From Clostridiales bacterium (GTDB lineage Bacteria; Bacillota; Clostridia; Lachnospirales; Lachnospiraceae): a DNA stretch of 64,000 bases. The notes under the pieces were generated by a model that was not told where the DNA came from, did no database searches, and saw only the letters and a program-made list of their open reading frames with translations. Position 1 is the first letter of the stretch. Each line of letters starts with the position of its first letter. Of the stretch, positions 52,325 through 62,079 are shown piece after piece. The position numbers were made by a program, and so were the translations under genes. Location of the stretch: NCBI GenBank assembly GCA_029007845.1, contig JAQXIP010000015.1, positions 1 to 64,000 of the forward strand, in the 5' to 3' direction.

Positions 52325-52822
52325 ATGGCTTTAAGAAATATTCGTACGATGGGGGATCCCTGTCTGACCAAAATATGTAGAGAGGTAACATCGTTAACGG
52401 ATCGCGACCGGATTCTGATTGAGGATATGCTGGATACGATGTATGATGCCAGTGGAGTTGGGCTTGCTGCACCTCAGGTTGGAATTTTAAAACGGATTGT
52501 AGTTGTTGATGTAAGTATGGATGGAGATCAGCCGCTTGTTCTGATTAATCCGGAGATTCTTTCGAAAGACGGAGAACAGACCGGATATGAAGGATGCTTA
52601 AGTGTTCCTGGCAAATCCGGATTGGTAACAAGACCGGATCATGTAGTGGTGAAAGCCTATAATGAGAATATGCAGGAGATCCGGGTGGAAGGAACAGAAC
52701 TTCTTGCCAGAGCACTCTGTCATGAGATCGAGCATCTGGATGGACATCTTTATGTGGAACGGGTGGAAGGCGGACTCATTACGAATGAAGAACTCGAACG
52801 CATCATGAATGAAGAAAGTTAA
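52325..52822 (+). CDS. def: peptide deformylase
   Basis: The metallo-enzyme removes the formyl group from nascent N-terminal methionine. The 165-residue protein has the three signature blocks: GVGLAAPQVG near residue 44, EGCLSVPG near residue 87 (Cys metal ligand), and HEIEHLDG near residue 129 (two His ligands and catalytic Glu). AAGGAGAT (52312-52319) decides the start at 52325, and MALRNIRTMGDP is a typical beginning. It forms the def-fmt start-modification pair with the next gene. Confidence 0.96.
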   Translation: MALRNIRTMGDPCLTKICREVTSLTDRDRILIEDMLDTMYDASGVGLAAPQVGILKRIVVVDVSMDGDQPLVLINPEILSKDGEQTGYEGCLSVPGKSGLVTRPDHVVVKAYNENMQEIRVEGTELLARALCHEIEHLDGHLYVERVEGGLITNEELERIMNEES

Positions 52823-52857
52823 GAAGAATTCGTAAGATGGAAAGGATGGCGGATCAA

Positions 52858-53787
52858 ATGCGGGTTGTATTTATGGGAACACCAGATTTTGCGGTTCCGG
52901 TACTTTCGGCACTGGCAGAATCAAGACATGAAGTTTGTGCCGTTGTGACACAGCCGGATAAGCCAAGAGGACGAGGGAAAAATATGCAGTTTCCACCGGT
53001 AAAAGAGAAAGCACAAGAGTATGGCATTCCGGTGTACCAGCCGGTCCGGGTGAAAGAACTGGAATTTGTGATTACACTTAGGGAACTTGCGCCGGATATG
53101 ATTGTTGTAGTGGCATTTGGACAGATTCTTTCAAAAGATATTTTAGATATTCCAAAGTATGGATGTGTAAATGTTCATGCTTCCCTTCTTCCAAAGTACC
53201 GTGGTGCCGCGCCAATCCAATGGGTGATCCTTGACGGGGAAGAAAAGACCGGGATTACCACGATGCTGATGGATGTGGGGCTGGACACTGGTGATATGCT
53301 GGAGAAAGTGGAGGTTGAGATTGCACCGGATGAAACCGGAGGCAGCCTTCATGACAAACTGGCATCCAAAGGCGGGGCGCTTCTATTAAGCACACTGGAC
53401 AAAATAGAAGCTGGAAGCATTGTCCGTACGAAACAGGACGATTCCCAGTCCTGTTATGCAAAAATATTAACAAAAGATATGGGAAAAATTGACTTTTCAA
53501 AATCAGCGGTTGTACTGGAGCGCCAGATTCGTGGATTAAATCCATGGCCAAGCGCATACTGTACACTAGATGGAAAGACTATGAAAATATGGCGCGCCCA
53601 GATTGAAGATGAGAACAGTTCCGGTACGCCTGGGCTCATTTTATCGGCGGATAAACGGGGAATCCGTGTTCAGACCGGACAGGGAATTTTGTGCATTAAA
53701 GAGCTTCAAATGGAAGGAAAGAAACGTATGGATTCAGATGCCTTTTTAAGAGGGTATCCGATGAAAGATGGGATGATCTTGTTATAG
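52858..53787 (+). CDS. fmt: methionyl-tRNA formyltransferase
   Basis: The enzyme formylates Met-tRNA(fMet) for translation start. The protein is 309 residues from MRVVFMGTPDFAVPVL, the usual beginning; upstream in-frame ATGs at 52837 and 52846 would add 7 or 4 residues and cannot be excluded. Motifs are QPDKPRGRGK, the tetrahydrofolate-binding NVHASLLPKYRGAAPIQW, the catalytic GETKTGITTM-like EEKTGITTM and C-terminal OB fold starting near NPWPSAYC. It follows def by about 35 bp (14 bp from the upstream ATG). Confidence 0.95.
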   Translation: MRVVFMGTPDFAVPVLSALAESRHEVCAVVTQPDKPRGRGKNMQFPPVKEKAQEYGIPVYQPVRVKELEFVITLRELAPDMIVVVAFGQILSKDILDIPKYGCVNVHASLLPKYRGAAPIQWVILDGEEKTGITTMLMDVGLDTGDMLEKVEVEIAPDETGGSLHDKLASKGGALLLSTLDKIEAGSIVRTKQDDSQSCYAKILTKDMGKIDFSKSAVVLERQIRGLNPWPSAYCTLDGKTMKIWRAQIEDENSSGTPGLILSADKRGIRVQTGQGILCIKELQMEGKKRMDSDAFLRGYPMKDGMILL

Positions 53788-53802
53788 GAAGGGGATATTT
53801 TT

Positions 53803-54501
53803 ATGCCGTATGTATCTTATTATGATCCAACTTATGTGCTGATTATTCTGGCAATGGTGCTGTCACTTCTGGCATCGTTTTTCATGAACAGCACATTTTC
53901 AACTTATTCCAGAGTTCAAAGCCGGACTGGAATGACTGGTGCAATGGCTGCTGAACAGATTCTTCGCTATTCAGGAATCTATGATGTCCGGATTGAGCAT
54001 ATTCGTGGAAACCTTACGGACCATTATGATCCTAGAACAAAAACGCTCCGCCTTTCTGATTCTGTTTTTCAGTCCGGTTCTGTAGCAGCAATCGGAGTGG
54101 CAGCTCATGAGTGTGGTCATGCGGTTCAGCATGCTAAGGGCTATGTCCCATTAAAAATTCGTTCTGCCCTTGTTCCTATAGCTAATTTTGGCGCCAAGAT
54201 TGCATGGCCGTTATTTGTTGTCGGTTTTTTGATTCGTGGAAGCATGGGATATACGGTTGTTTATCTTGGCATTATTTTATTCAGCTTGTCCGTGCTCTTT
54301 CAGCTTGTGACACTTCCGGTAGAATTCAATGCATCCCACCGGGCACTTGTAATGCTTAAGGAGTGTCATATTCTGTCCCAGCAGGAAGCTTCAATGACAC
54401 GGAAAGTGCTTTGTGCAGCCGCCATGACGTACGTGGCCGCAGCGGTCGGCTCTCTGTTACAATTAATGCGTCTTGTGTTATTAAACCGCCGTCGGGACTG
54501 A
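53803..54501 (+). CDS. neutral zinc metallopeptidase family membrane protein (YugP-like)
   Basis: A 232-residue integral membrane protein with an N-terminal helix, a central AHECGHAVQHAKGY zinc-binding HExxH-like motif near residue 105, and three further hydrophobic segments (about 125-190 and 205-225). It belongs to the Zn_peptidase_2 (YugP) family found between fmt and rsmB in many clostridia. The motif HECGH is a variant of HExxH with intact His and Glu. Substrates are unknown. GGAAGGGG precedes the ATG, 15 bp after fmt. Confidence 0.9.
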   Translation: MPYVSYYDPTYVLIILAMVLSLLASFFMNSTFSTYSRVQSRTGMTGAMAAEQILRYSGIYDVRIEHIRGNLTDHYDPRTKTLRLSDSVFQSGSVAAIGVAAHECGHAVQHAKGYVPLKIRSALVPIANFGAKIAWPLFVVGFLIRGSMGYTVVYLGIILFSLSVLFQLVTLPVEFNASHRALVMLKECHILSQQEASMTRKVLCAAAMTYVAAAVGSLLQLMRLVLLNRRRD

Positions 54502-54540
54502 TTGGCATTAAGATCAACAAGCAGACAGAAAGGAAATACA

Positions 54541-55962
54541 ATGGCTAGAAATGGGAATCAGACTGTTTCCGTGCGGGAACTGGCATTAGAGGCAATGCTT
54601 TCTATTATTGAGAAAGAGGAGAATGCCTCCGTTGTAATTAAGGAAACACTGGTGAAATACCAATATCTTCCAAAAGAAGACCGGGCTTTTTTCAAAAGGC
54701 TGACACAGGGAACACTGGAACATCTGTTGGAACTGGATTACCTCATTAATCAGGTGTCCAAAACAAAAGTAAAGAAAATGAAGCCGGTGATCCGAAATAT
54801 CTTGCGCCTTGGAGCCTATCAGCTGAAATACATGGATGCGGTTCCGGATCGTGCAGCCTGTAATGAGGCGGTGAATCTGGCTGTAAAAAAAGGATTTTCC
54901 GGCTTGCGGGGATTTGTGAATGGAGTAATGAGAAGCCTGGCAAGAGGCTTTTTGGATGGCAGTGTTGCGCTTATGGAGCCGGACAGCAAATCTCTTGACT
55001 GGTTATCCATCCGTTACTCCATGCCAATGTGGCTGTGTGAACGATGTACCAGACAATACGGAATCGAAATGACAGAAACGTTTTTTCAGTCTTTTTTGGC
55101 AGAATCCTATACGACCCTGCATATTTCCCAAAGTAAAATAAAGGTGGATGCATATGAAAAGCTTCTTCTCGAAGCAAAAAAGAATTCCCCCTATCTGTCT
55201 GGCCTTCAAGTAAAAAAAGCAGCTTATCTTGCTGAACAGGCAGTCCGGATAAAGGGATATGATCTTCTGGAGGATCTTCCGGGGTATGAGGAAGGAATGT
55301 TCTGGGTACAGGATGAAAGTTCCATGCTGGCAGTTGCAGCTGCCTGCATAAAGCCAGGGCAGACTGTGGTGGATGTATGTGCAGCCCCCGGTGGAAAAAG
55401 TCTTCTGGCCTGTGAGTATGCAGGAAAAAATGGTCTGGTACATTCCTTTGATGTTTCCGAAGCAAAAGTAGAACGGTTGAATGAGAATAAAGAACGTATG
55501 AACTTTTTGATGATGACACCAAAGGTAAGGGATGCGAGACGTGCAGTTCCCCATGAGGAACTGGCTTGTGCTGATGTAGTGATTGCGGATGTGCCTTGTT
55601 CAGGTCTTGGCGTTATTGGGAAAAAGGCGGATATCCGTTATAAGATAAAGCCGGAAAGCATTCGTTCCTTAATTACCTTGCAACGGGAAATTCTCTCTAA
55701 TGCCATGACATATGTAAAGCCGGGTGGGATACTGCTTTTTAGCACCTGCACGATAAACAAAGAAGAAAATGAGGCCAATGTTGAGTGGATCCTAAAACAG
55801 GGCGGATTTTCATTACAGCCGGATCAGGTATGTTATCTTACGAAACTTGGATTTCTTCCAGAACCTTGGCAGGAGGAGCAGATGAAAAAGGGGTATCTCA
55901 CCCTGATTCCCGGAATTAACGATTGTGATGGATTCTTTTTTGCATGTTTTCGAAGGGAGTGA
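54541..55962 (+). CDS. rsmB: 16S rRNA (cytosine967-C5)-methyltransferase
   Basis: RsmB methylates C967 of 16S rRNA. The 473-residue protein combines an N-terminal NusB-like RNA-binding domain (AYRFFKRLTQGTLEH-type region) and a C-terminal SAM domain with VDVCAAPGGKSLLAC, DVSEAKVERL, the active Cys in DVPCSGLGVIGKK and TCTINKEENE. It also has a C-terminal domain consistent with the YebU/RsmB group. The start at 54541 follows AAAGGAAA. The gene lies in the fmt-rsmB-rlmN block. Confidence 0.95.
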   Translation: MARNGNQTVSVRELALEAMLSIIEKEENASVVIKETLVKYQYLPKEDRAFFKRLTQGTLEHLLELDYLINQVSKTKVKKMKPVIRNILRLGAYQLKYMDAVPDRAACNEAVNLAVKKGFSGLRGFVNGVMRSLARGFLDGSVALMEPDSKSLDWLSIRYSMPMWLCERCTRQYGIEMTETFFQSFLAESYTTLHISQSKIKVDAYEKLLLEAKKNSPYLSGLQVKKAAYLAEQAVRIKGYDLLEDLPGYEEGMFWVQDESSMLAVAAACIKPGQTVVDVCAAPGGKSLLACEYAGKNGLVHSFDVSEAKVERLNENKERMNFLMMTPKVRDARRAVPHEELACADVVIADVPCSGLGVIGKKADIRYKIKPESIRSLITLQREILSNAMTYVKPGGILLFSTCTINKEENEANVEWILKQGGFSLQPDQVCYLTKLGFLPEPWQEEQMKKGYLTLIPGINDCDGFFFACFRRE

Positions 55963-55966
55963 TCCG

Positions 55967-57022
55967 ATGGACGAGAGACAGGAAGAGAAAAAAGATATTC
56001 GTTCCATGACACTTGAAGAATTAACAAAAGATATGGAAAAAATGGGAGAAAAAGCATTCCGGGCAAAACAGGTCTATCAGTGGCTTCATGAAAAACTTGT
56101 GGAACAGTTTGAAGATATGACAAATCTTTCCAAGCCTCTCCGGGAAAAGCTGATGGAAAACTACCGAATACCCCGGATGACGATTTTGTCTGTTCTTACT
56201 TCGGAAAACAACGATACCAAAAAGTACCTGTTTCAGTTAGAAGACGGAAATGTAATTGAAAGTGTATGGATGCGCTATCATCATGGAAACAGTGTGTGTA
56301 TTTCGTCCCAGGTTGGATGCCGTATGGGATGCCGGTTCTGTGCTTCTACACTGTTAGGACTCGAAAGGAATCTGTTCGCCTCAGAAATGCTTGGACAGAT
56401 TTATGCGATTCAGAATGAGACAAAAGAGAGGGTATCGAATATTGTGGTCATGGGAACGGGGGAACCGCTGGACAATTATGAGAATCTGTTGCGTTTTATT
56501 CATCTGATCAGCCGGGAGCCGGGACTTCATATCAGCCAGAGAAATATTACTGTGTCTACCTGTGGAATTGTGGAAAAAATCAGGGAACTGGCAAAAGAGA
56601 AGCTTCAGATTACTTTAGCGGTATCTCTTCATGCTCCCAATACCGAAAAAAGGCGGGAACTGATGCCGGTTGCGAACCGTTATGGGGTGGAAGAACTGTT
56701 AGCAGCATGTAAGGATTATTTTTCAGAAACCGGCAGACGGATTACCTTTGAATACAGTCTGGTGGCGGGGGTTAATGACAACCGGGAAGAGGCACTTGAA
56801 CTTGCAAGTCTGTTGAAAGGCTTTCCGTGCCATGTGAACCTGATTCCGGTAAACCCCATTAAAGAGCGCAGTTATACCCACTCCGGCAGAAAAGAAATTG
56901 AGGCTTTCAAATTAATACTTGAAAAATATCATATAAATGTTACTATAAGAAGGGAAATGGGCGCAGATATTAATGCAGCCTGTGGTCAGTTAAGAAAGAG
57001 TTATATGGATCAAAAACAGTAA
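55967..57022 (+). CDS. rlmN: dual-specificity 23S/tRNA adenine-2-methyltransferase
   Basis: A radical-SAM enzyme that methylates C2 of A2503 in 23S rRNA and A37 of tRNAs. The 351-residue protein shows the cluster motif in GCRMGCRFCASTLLG, VMGTGEPLDNYEN (SAM contacts), STCGIVEKI with the catalytic Cys, and the C-terminal DINAACGQLR with the second catalytic Cys. AAGGGAGT (55952-55959) sets the start at 55967; the gene overlaps nothing but starts 4 bp after rsmB. Confidence 0.96.
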   Translation: MDERQEEKKDIRSMTLEELTKDMEKMGEKAFRAKQVYQWLHEKLVEQFEDMTNLSKPLREKLMENYRIPRMTILSVLTSENNDTKKYLFQLEDGNVIESVWMRYHHGNSVCISSQVGCRMGCRFCASTLLGLERNLFASEMLGQIYAIQNETKERVSNIVVMGTGEPLDNYENLLRFIHLISREPGLHISQRNITVSTCGIVEKIRELAKEKLQITLAVSLHAPNTEKRRELMPVANRYGVEELLAACKDYFSETGRRITFEYSLVAGVNDNREEALELASLLKGFPCHVNLIPVNPIKERSYTHSGRKEIEAFKLILEKYHINVTIRREMGADINAACGQLRKSYMDQKQ

Positions 57023-57040
57023 GGGAGGAGACGGATACAC

Positions 57041-57766
57041 ATGCAGTCATTTTCAATCACTGACATCGGACAGAAGCGGTCTGTGAATCAGGATTATGTA
57101 TATTGCCATGATGACCCAATTGGAAACCTCTCGAATCTTTATCTTGTAGCAGATGGTATGGGAGGGCATAAAGCCGGGGATCTTGCTTCCCATTGTGCAG
57201 TCGATACAATGGTGGAAGAAGTGAAACAGATTACCTTAAAAACTCCCGTCAGTATTTTAAGCGAAGCGATTGCGAAGGCAAACCAGGCAGTAATTGAAAA
57301 AGCCAGTTCCAGTGAAGATTATGAAGGAATGGGCACTACTTTAGTTGCAGCCACTGTGATGAATGATATGCTATATGTAGCCAATATCGGGGATTCCAGA
57401 TTGTATCTGATACGGGATGGGGAGATTACCCAGATAACCGTGGATCATTCTCTGGTTGAAGCGATGGTACAGACAGGATCGTTACTGAAAGAAGATGCAA
57501 GATTTCATCCACATAAGAATGTCATTACCAGAGCGGTAGGCACGAATCCTTTTGTTGAGGCAGATTATTTTGAAATTCACCTTAAAACAGATGATGTCAT
57601 CGTCATGTGTACCGATGGATTATCTAATATGCTTTACGACAGTGAGATCAAGAGGGCAGTCAGTGAGTCAGGGGAAGATATGGAAGCTGCCGGAAGGCTG
57701 CTGGTAAAGAGAGCAAACGAGGAAGGCGGCCGGGATAATATCGGTGTAGTTCTGGTAAGGATATGA
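57041..57766 (+). CDS. prpC: PP2C-type serine/threonine phosphatase
   Basis: A 241-residue Stp1/PrpC-family Mn-dependent phosphatase that reverses the action of PrkC. The metal-binding VADGMGGHKAGD near residue 36, the GMGTTLVAA block near 91, ANIGDSRLYL and VMCTDGLSNM and the terminal RDNIGVVLV are all present. It follows rlmN by 18 bp and precedes prkC by 22 bp; this pairing is nearly universal in Firmicutes. Confidence 0.96.
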   Translation: MQSFSITDIGQKRSVNQDYVYCHDDPIGNLSNLYLVADGMGGHKAGDLASHCAVDTMVEEVKQITLKTPVSILSEAIAKANQAVIEKASSSEDYEGMGTTLVAATVMNDMLYVANIGDSRLYLIRDGEITQITVDHSLVEAMVQTGSLLKEDARFHPHKNVITRAVGTNPFVEADYFEIHLKTDDVIVMCTDGLSNMLYDSEIKRAVSESGEDMEAAGRLLVKRANEEGGRDNIGVVLVRI

Positions 57767-57788
57767 GATTAAAGGAGGATCAGAAAAG

Positions 57789-59828
57789 GTGAAACCAGGA
57801 GTATTAATCAGTGACAGATATGAGATAATTGAAAAAGTCGGATCTGGTGGAATGGCAGATGTATATAAAGCAAAAGATAACCGGTTGAACCGGTTTGTTG
57901 CCATTAAGATTCTGAAAAGAGAATATAGCGAAGATGAGAAATTTGTTACGAAGTTTCAGGCAGAAGCCCAGTCGGCAGCCGGACTGTCCCACCCGAATGT
58001 AGTAAATGTATATGATGTGGGAGAGGATGACGGTCTGCGTTATATTGTCATGGAACTTGTAGAAGGGATTACCCTGAAAAGCTTCATTGAGAGGAAAGGA
58101 CGCTTAGAAGTAAAAGAAGCAATCGGAATTGCAATCCAGATTGCCCAGGGAATGGAAGCTGCCCATGCAAACCATATTATCCACCGTGATATTAAACCTC
58201 AGAATATTATTATATCAAGAGAAGGAAAAGTAAAGGTCACCGATTTTGGAATTGCAAAAGCGGTTACTTCTGATACGATTACCTCAAATGCCATGGGATC
58301 GGTACATTATATTTCGCCAGAACAGGCAAGAGGCGGATATAGCGATGAAAAAAGTGATATTTATTCCTTAGGAATTACCATGTATGAGATGCTTACCGGA
58401 CAGGTGCCGTTCGTAGGGGATAATACTGTGTCAGTAGCCCTGCTTCACATTCAGGGAGAGGCAACTCCGATCCGGGATCTGCAGCCGGATGTCCCGATTA
58501 GTCTGGAACGCATTGTAGAAAAATGTATGCAGAAAAAGCCGGAACGCAGATATTTAAGTGCCGGGGAACTGATTGCAGATTTAAAGAAATCAATCTTAAA
58601 CCCGAATGTGGACTTTGTTTCCACACCGGTTGTGGTGAACGATTCACCAACAATCAGCATTTCGGATGATGAGTTAAATCATATTAAGTCAGCTGCGAAA
58701 AATGGGCAGAGTGTTGTCATGCACGATCCGGAGAAAGAGATAGAGGAACCGGATGAGGAAGAGGAAGACGAAGGGGAAGTGGATCCGAAACTGGAGAAAC
58801 TGATGGTTGCAGGTGGAATTATTGCAGCTGTCATTTTGGTGCTTGTTGTGTTGTTCCTTGTATCTAAGCTGTTTTTCCGTGGCTCTGGTATTGATCATAC
58901 ACTCCCGTCTGAGCCGACAGCAGGCGTGACGACATCGGATGTTTCTTCCAAACCGGAAGACGAAAAAGTAATGCCAAAACTGGTTGGTACTACTTATGAA
59001 GAGGCAGAGAAAACATTAAAAAAATATAATATAAAAATAAATAAAGTAGAAGAACCATCCGATCTTTATAAGGCTGGCGAGGTCATTGACCAGAATCCGG
59101 AAGAAGGAACAAAACTGGAAGCGGGTATGGAAGTTACTTTGACGGTCAGTACAGGAAAAGATCTGACCGTATCGGATGTGTATGGGATGTCAAAAGATGC
59201 GGCTCAGAATACACTGTTAAATGAAGGATTGAAAGTACGTTTCCAAGAAGAGCCAAGTGATACTGTAGAGGCAGGAAAAGTCATCCGTACCAATCCGGAA
59301 AAAGGGAGCAAAGTAGCAGATGGTGACACGGTTACGGTTGTTGTTAGTACCGGAAGAGAAACGAAGAAAGTGTATGTGCCGGATCTGGTTGGTATGACAG
59401 AAGAGAAAGCAAAAGAAAGAATAAAGGCTTCAAAATTAACGGTGGGCAAGACCCAGTATGTGAATTCGGATAAATATCCGGAAGGTCAGGTGATTAAGCA
59501 AAGCTATTCGGTTAACACGGAAGTGGATGAAGGAACTGCTATCGAATTAACGGTGAGCCTTGGACCGTCTGCAACTTATAAATATGAGGCAAATGTGACT
59601 ATCAGCAATAGTCCGTTTGACAGTGATGAGGAAGAGGGAGCGGTTAAGATTGTGCTGTCTCAGGATGGTAAGAAAACGACGGTTTATAATTCGGTATGTG
59701 ACAGCTCGGATTTTCCGTTAGATCTGTATGTGGAAGGCAGCAGTGCGTCTGCAGGTACCCTTACTGTTTATCTGGACGGAAAACAGGTGGATTCCATCGG
59801 TGTGTCATTTAAAAAGGTGGCACAGTGA
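57789..59828 (+). CDS. prkC: PASTA domain serine/threonine protein kinase
   Basis: A 679-residue membrane kinase that senses muropeptides or lipid II and controls growth, division and germination. Kinase residues 10-270 show the Gly-rich loop GSGGMADVYKA, AIKIL, HRDIKPQNIII and DFGIAKA. An acidic juxtamembrane stretch, a transmembrane segment (about 338-361) and three PASTA repeats (about 394-590) follow. An extra domain of about 85 residues after the PASTA part (beta-rich) is a feature of many clostridial members. A GTG start with AAAGGAGG (57771-57778) is used. Confidence 0.96.
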   Translation: MKPGVLISDRYEIIEKVGSGGMADVYKAKDNRLNRFVAIKILKREYSEDEKFVTKFQAEAQSAAGLSHPNVVNVYDVGEDDGLRYIVMELVEGITLKSFIERKGRLEVKEAIGIAIQIAQGMEAAHANHIIHRDIKPQNIIISREGKVKVTDFGIAKAVTSDTITSNAMGSVHYISPEQARGGYSDEKSDIYSLGITMYEMLTGQVPFVGDNTVSVALLHIQGEATPIRDLQPDVPISLERIVEKCMQKKPERRYLSAGELIADLKKSILNPNVDFVSTPVVVNDSPTISISDDELNHIKSAAKNGQSVVMHDPEKEIEEPDEEEEDEGEVDPKLEKLMVAGGIIAAVILVLVVLFLVSKLFFRGSGIDHTLPSEPTAGVTTSDVSSKPEDEKVMPKLVGTTYEEAEKTLKKYNIKINKVEEPSDLYKAGEVIDQNPEEGTKLEAGMEVTLTVSTGKDLTVSDVYGMSKDAAQNTLLNEGLKVRFQEEPSDTVEAGKVIRTNPEKGSKVADGDTVTVVVSTGRETKKVYVPDLVGMTEEKAKERIKASKLTVGKTQYVNSDKYPEGQVIKQSYSVNTEVDEGTAIELTVSLGPSATYKYEANVTISNSPFDSDEEEGAVKIVLSQDGKKTTVYNSVCDSSDFPLDLYVEGSSASAGTLTVYLDGKQVDSIGVSFKKVAQ

Positions 59829-60721
59829 TGCAGGGAAAAATAATAAAGGGCATTGCCGGGTTTTATTATGTCTATGTTGAATCGGAAGGCTTGTTTTGCT
59901 GTAAGGCAAAAGGAGTTTTCCGGAACCAGAACCAGAAACCTCTTGTGGGGGATCTGGTAGACATAGAAGTGATTGATCCGGAGGAAAAGACTGGTACGGT
60001 GAGCAGGATCCTCCCCCGTACCAATCAGTTGCTCCGGCCGGAAGTAGCCAATATTGATCAGGCATTGGTTATTTTTGCTGCGGCAAAACCGATGCCTAAC
60101 TTTCATTTATTGGACCGCTTTCTCGTTATGATGGAAAAACGCCATATACCAGTGGTAATCTGTCTGAATAAAAGGGATCTGGTAACAGACAAAGAACTAG
60201 AAGAGATGAAAAAGCCATATATTCTTGCCGGATATCCGGTTATTTCATCGGATACCTATTCTTCTTCTGGAGTAGAAGAGATTGAATCGGTACTGAATGG
60301 AAAGACATCTGCACTTGCCGGACCATCCGGGGTGGGGAAATCGTCGATTCTGAACTGCTTTGTTCCAGATGCCAATATGGAAACAGGAGATATCTCAAAA
60401 AAGCTGAAACGGGGAAAACATACAACAAGGCATTCGGAACTGTTTCTTGTGAATGAACATACGTTTCTGATGGATACTCCCGGATTTACTTCTTTGATGG
60501 TGGATGCAGTCACAAAGGAGGAACTGCCACGCTATTACCGGGAATTCTCAACATATGAACCATACTGCCGGTTTCAGGGCTGTATGCACCAGAGTGAACC
60601 GGAGTGTGGGGTGAAAGAAGCGGTAGAAAGAGGAGAAATCAGTCCATTACGCTATGAAAATTACTGCCAGATGCTGATGGAAATCAAAGAACAAAAACGA
60701 TATGGAGGAAAAGGAAAATGA
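59828..60721 (+). CDS. rsgA: small ribosomal subunit biogenesis GTPase RsgA
   Basis: RsgA is a circularly permuted GTPase that helps 30S maturation. The 297-residue protein has an N-terminal OB fold, G4 NKRDLV before G1 GPSGVGKSSI, G3 DTPGF, and a C-terminal zinc knuckle (YCRFQGCMHQ, PECG). The ATG at 59828 overlaps the prkC TGA by one base (a GTG one codon earlier is possible). It runs into rpe with a 4-bp overlap, so translation is coupled. Confidence 0.96.
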   Translation: MQGKIIKGIAGFYYVYVESEGLFCCKAKGVFRNQNQKPLVGDLVDIEVIDPEEKTGTVSRILPRTNQLLRPEVANIDQALVIFAAAKPMPNFHLLDRFLVMMEKRHIPVVICLNKRDLVTDKELEEMKKPYILAGYPVISSDTYSSSGVEEIESVLNGKTSALAGPSGVGKSSILNCFVPDANMETGDISKKLKRGKHTTRHSELFLVNEHTFLMDTPGFTSLMVDAVTKEELPRYYREFSTYEPYCRFQGCMHQSEPECGVKEAVERGEISPLRYENYCQMLMEIKEQKRYGGKGK

Positions 60722-61377
60722 ATTATCTGTCACCGTCGTTATTATCTGCAGATTTTGCAACTTTAGGAGAACAGGTTCAGGTGCTGGACAAGGCAGGAGC
60801 ACAGTTTGTTCATATTGATGTGATGGATGGAATGTTTGTGCCAAGCATCTCATTTGGAATGCCTGTAATGAAATCGATCCGTCCATTGACAAAACGGTTA
60901 TTTGACGTACACCTGATGATTGGGAATCCGGATCGATATTTTACGGATTTTAAGGAGGCAGGTGCAGACCTGATTACCGTCCATGCGGAAGCCTGCACCC
61001 ATCTGAACCGGTCAATCCAGGCAATCCATGATCTGGGACTAAAAGCAGCCGTTGCCTTAAATCCGGCCACATCGCTTCATACACTGGATTATATATTGGA
61101 AGACCTGGATATGGTGCTCATCATGAGTGTGAATCCGGGCTTTGGTGGTCAGGCATTCCTTCCTTCCTCTCTGGATAAAATAAGAGAATTAAAGGAACGG
61201 ATTAACCGGACTGGAAAAGAGATTGCAATCGAGGTGGACGGGGGAGTGAATCTTTTGAATGCAAAAGAAGTACTGGATGCCGGAGCAAATGTGCTTGTCT
61301 CTGGAACAGGAGTGTTCAAAGGAGATATCTGGGAGAATGTTCAGAATTTTTTGCAAATAATGCGAGAAGCGGAGTAA
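60718..61377 (+). CDS. rpe: ribulose-phosphate 3-epimerase
   Basis: A 219-residue TIM-barrel enzyme interconverting ribulose- and xylulose-5-phosphate in the pentose phosphate pathway. LSPSLLSADFA is at the N-terminus; HIDVMDGMFVPSISFG carries metal ligands; HLMI, TVHAEAC, LIMSVNPGFGGQAF and IEVDGGVN follow. It overlaps rsgA by 4 bp (ATGA-type) and precedes thiN by 7 bp, a common Firmicutes gene order. Confidence 0.97.
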   Translation: MNYLSPSLLSADFATLGEQVQVLDKAGAQFVHIDVMDGMFVPSISFGMPVMKSIRPLTKRLFDVHLMIGNPDRYFTDFKEAGADLITVHAEACTHLNRSIQAIHDLGLKAAVALNPATSLHTLDYILEDLDMVLIMSVNPGFGGQAFLPSSLDKIRELKERINRTGKEIAIEVDGGVNLLNAKEVLDAGANVLVSGTGVFKGDIWENVQNFLQIMREAE

Positions 61378-61384
61378 AAATAAT

Positions 61385-62062
61385 ATGACTAAGAAGAGAG
61401 AAGTAATGATTTTAACCGGAGGGGATCTTTCAAAAGAATTGTTTCTTCATGTACAAAAAAAACATACCGGCTGTCTGGTACTATGCGTAGATGGAGCTTT
61501 GGAAAAAGCATATGAATGGCATATTCCGGTGGATATCATTTTAGGAGATTTTGATACGGTATCGAATGAAGTGCTGGAAAAATACCGGGAAAAGCAAGTG
61601 GAGGAAAGTCGTTCTGTTCAGATTGAATCCTATTGCCCGGAAAAGGATCTGACGGATACGCATCTTGCCATTCTCCGGGCAATGCAGGAGGATCCGGAGC
61701 AGATTCTTGTCCTTGGTGCAACCGGCAGCCGTCTTGATCATGTGCTGGGCAGTCTTCATGCAATGTATGACTGCATAAGACAGGGAATCAGAATCTGTTT
61801 TCTGGATGCAGTCTGCCGAATTTCCATGACGACAGATTCCCGGATCATTGAAAAAAAAGAAGCATATGGTTCGTATCTCTCCGTTCTGCCTTTTTCTGGA
61901 ACAGCAAAACGGGTGACACTTTCTGGTGTAAAATATCCGGTGGAGAACCGGGATTTTTTATATGGGGAAAGCATTGGAATTAGCAATGAGATTGTGGAAA
62001 AACAGGCGGAGATTAAGGTAGGGGAAGGCTGTCTTTTAATAATTGAAGCAAAGAAAGCATAA
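61385..62062 (+). CDS. thiN: thiamine diphosphokinase
   Basis: The enzyme makes thiamine diphosphate from thiamine and ATP. The 225-residue protein has VDGALEKAYEWHIPVDIILGDFDTV (Asp residues of the metal and nucleotide site), YCPEKDLTDTHLAI with the conserved KDxTD motif, and GATGSRLDHVLGSLH. No TPP riboswitch is seen. It is the last gene of the prpC-prkC-rsgA-rpe-thiN block. The stop is followed by a promoter region for the YARHG gene. Confidence 0.95.
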   Translation: MTKKREVMILTGGDLSKELFLHVQKKHTGCLVLCVDGALEKAYEWHIPVDIILGDFDTVSNEVLEKYREKQVEESRSVQIESYCPEKDLTDTHLAILRAMQEDPEQILVLGATGSRLDHVLGSLHAMYDCIRQGIRICFLDAVCRISMTTDSRIIEKKEAYGSYLSVLPFSGTAKRVTLSGVKYPVENRDFLYGESIGISNEIVEKQAEIKVGEGCLLIIEAKKA

Positions 62063-62079
62063 AACTTAGAATTTTGTCA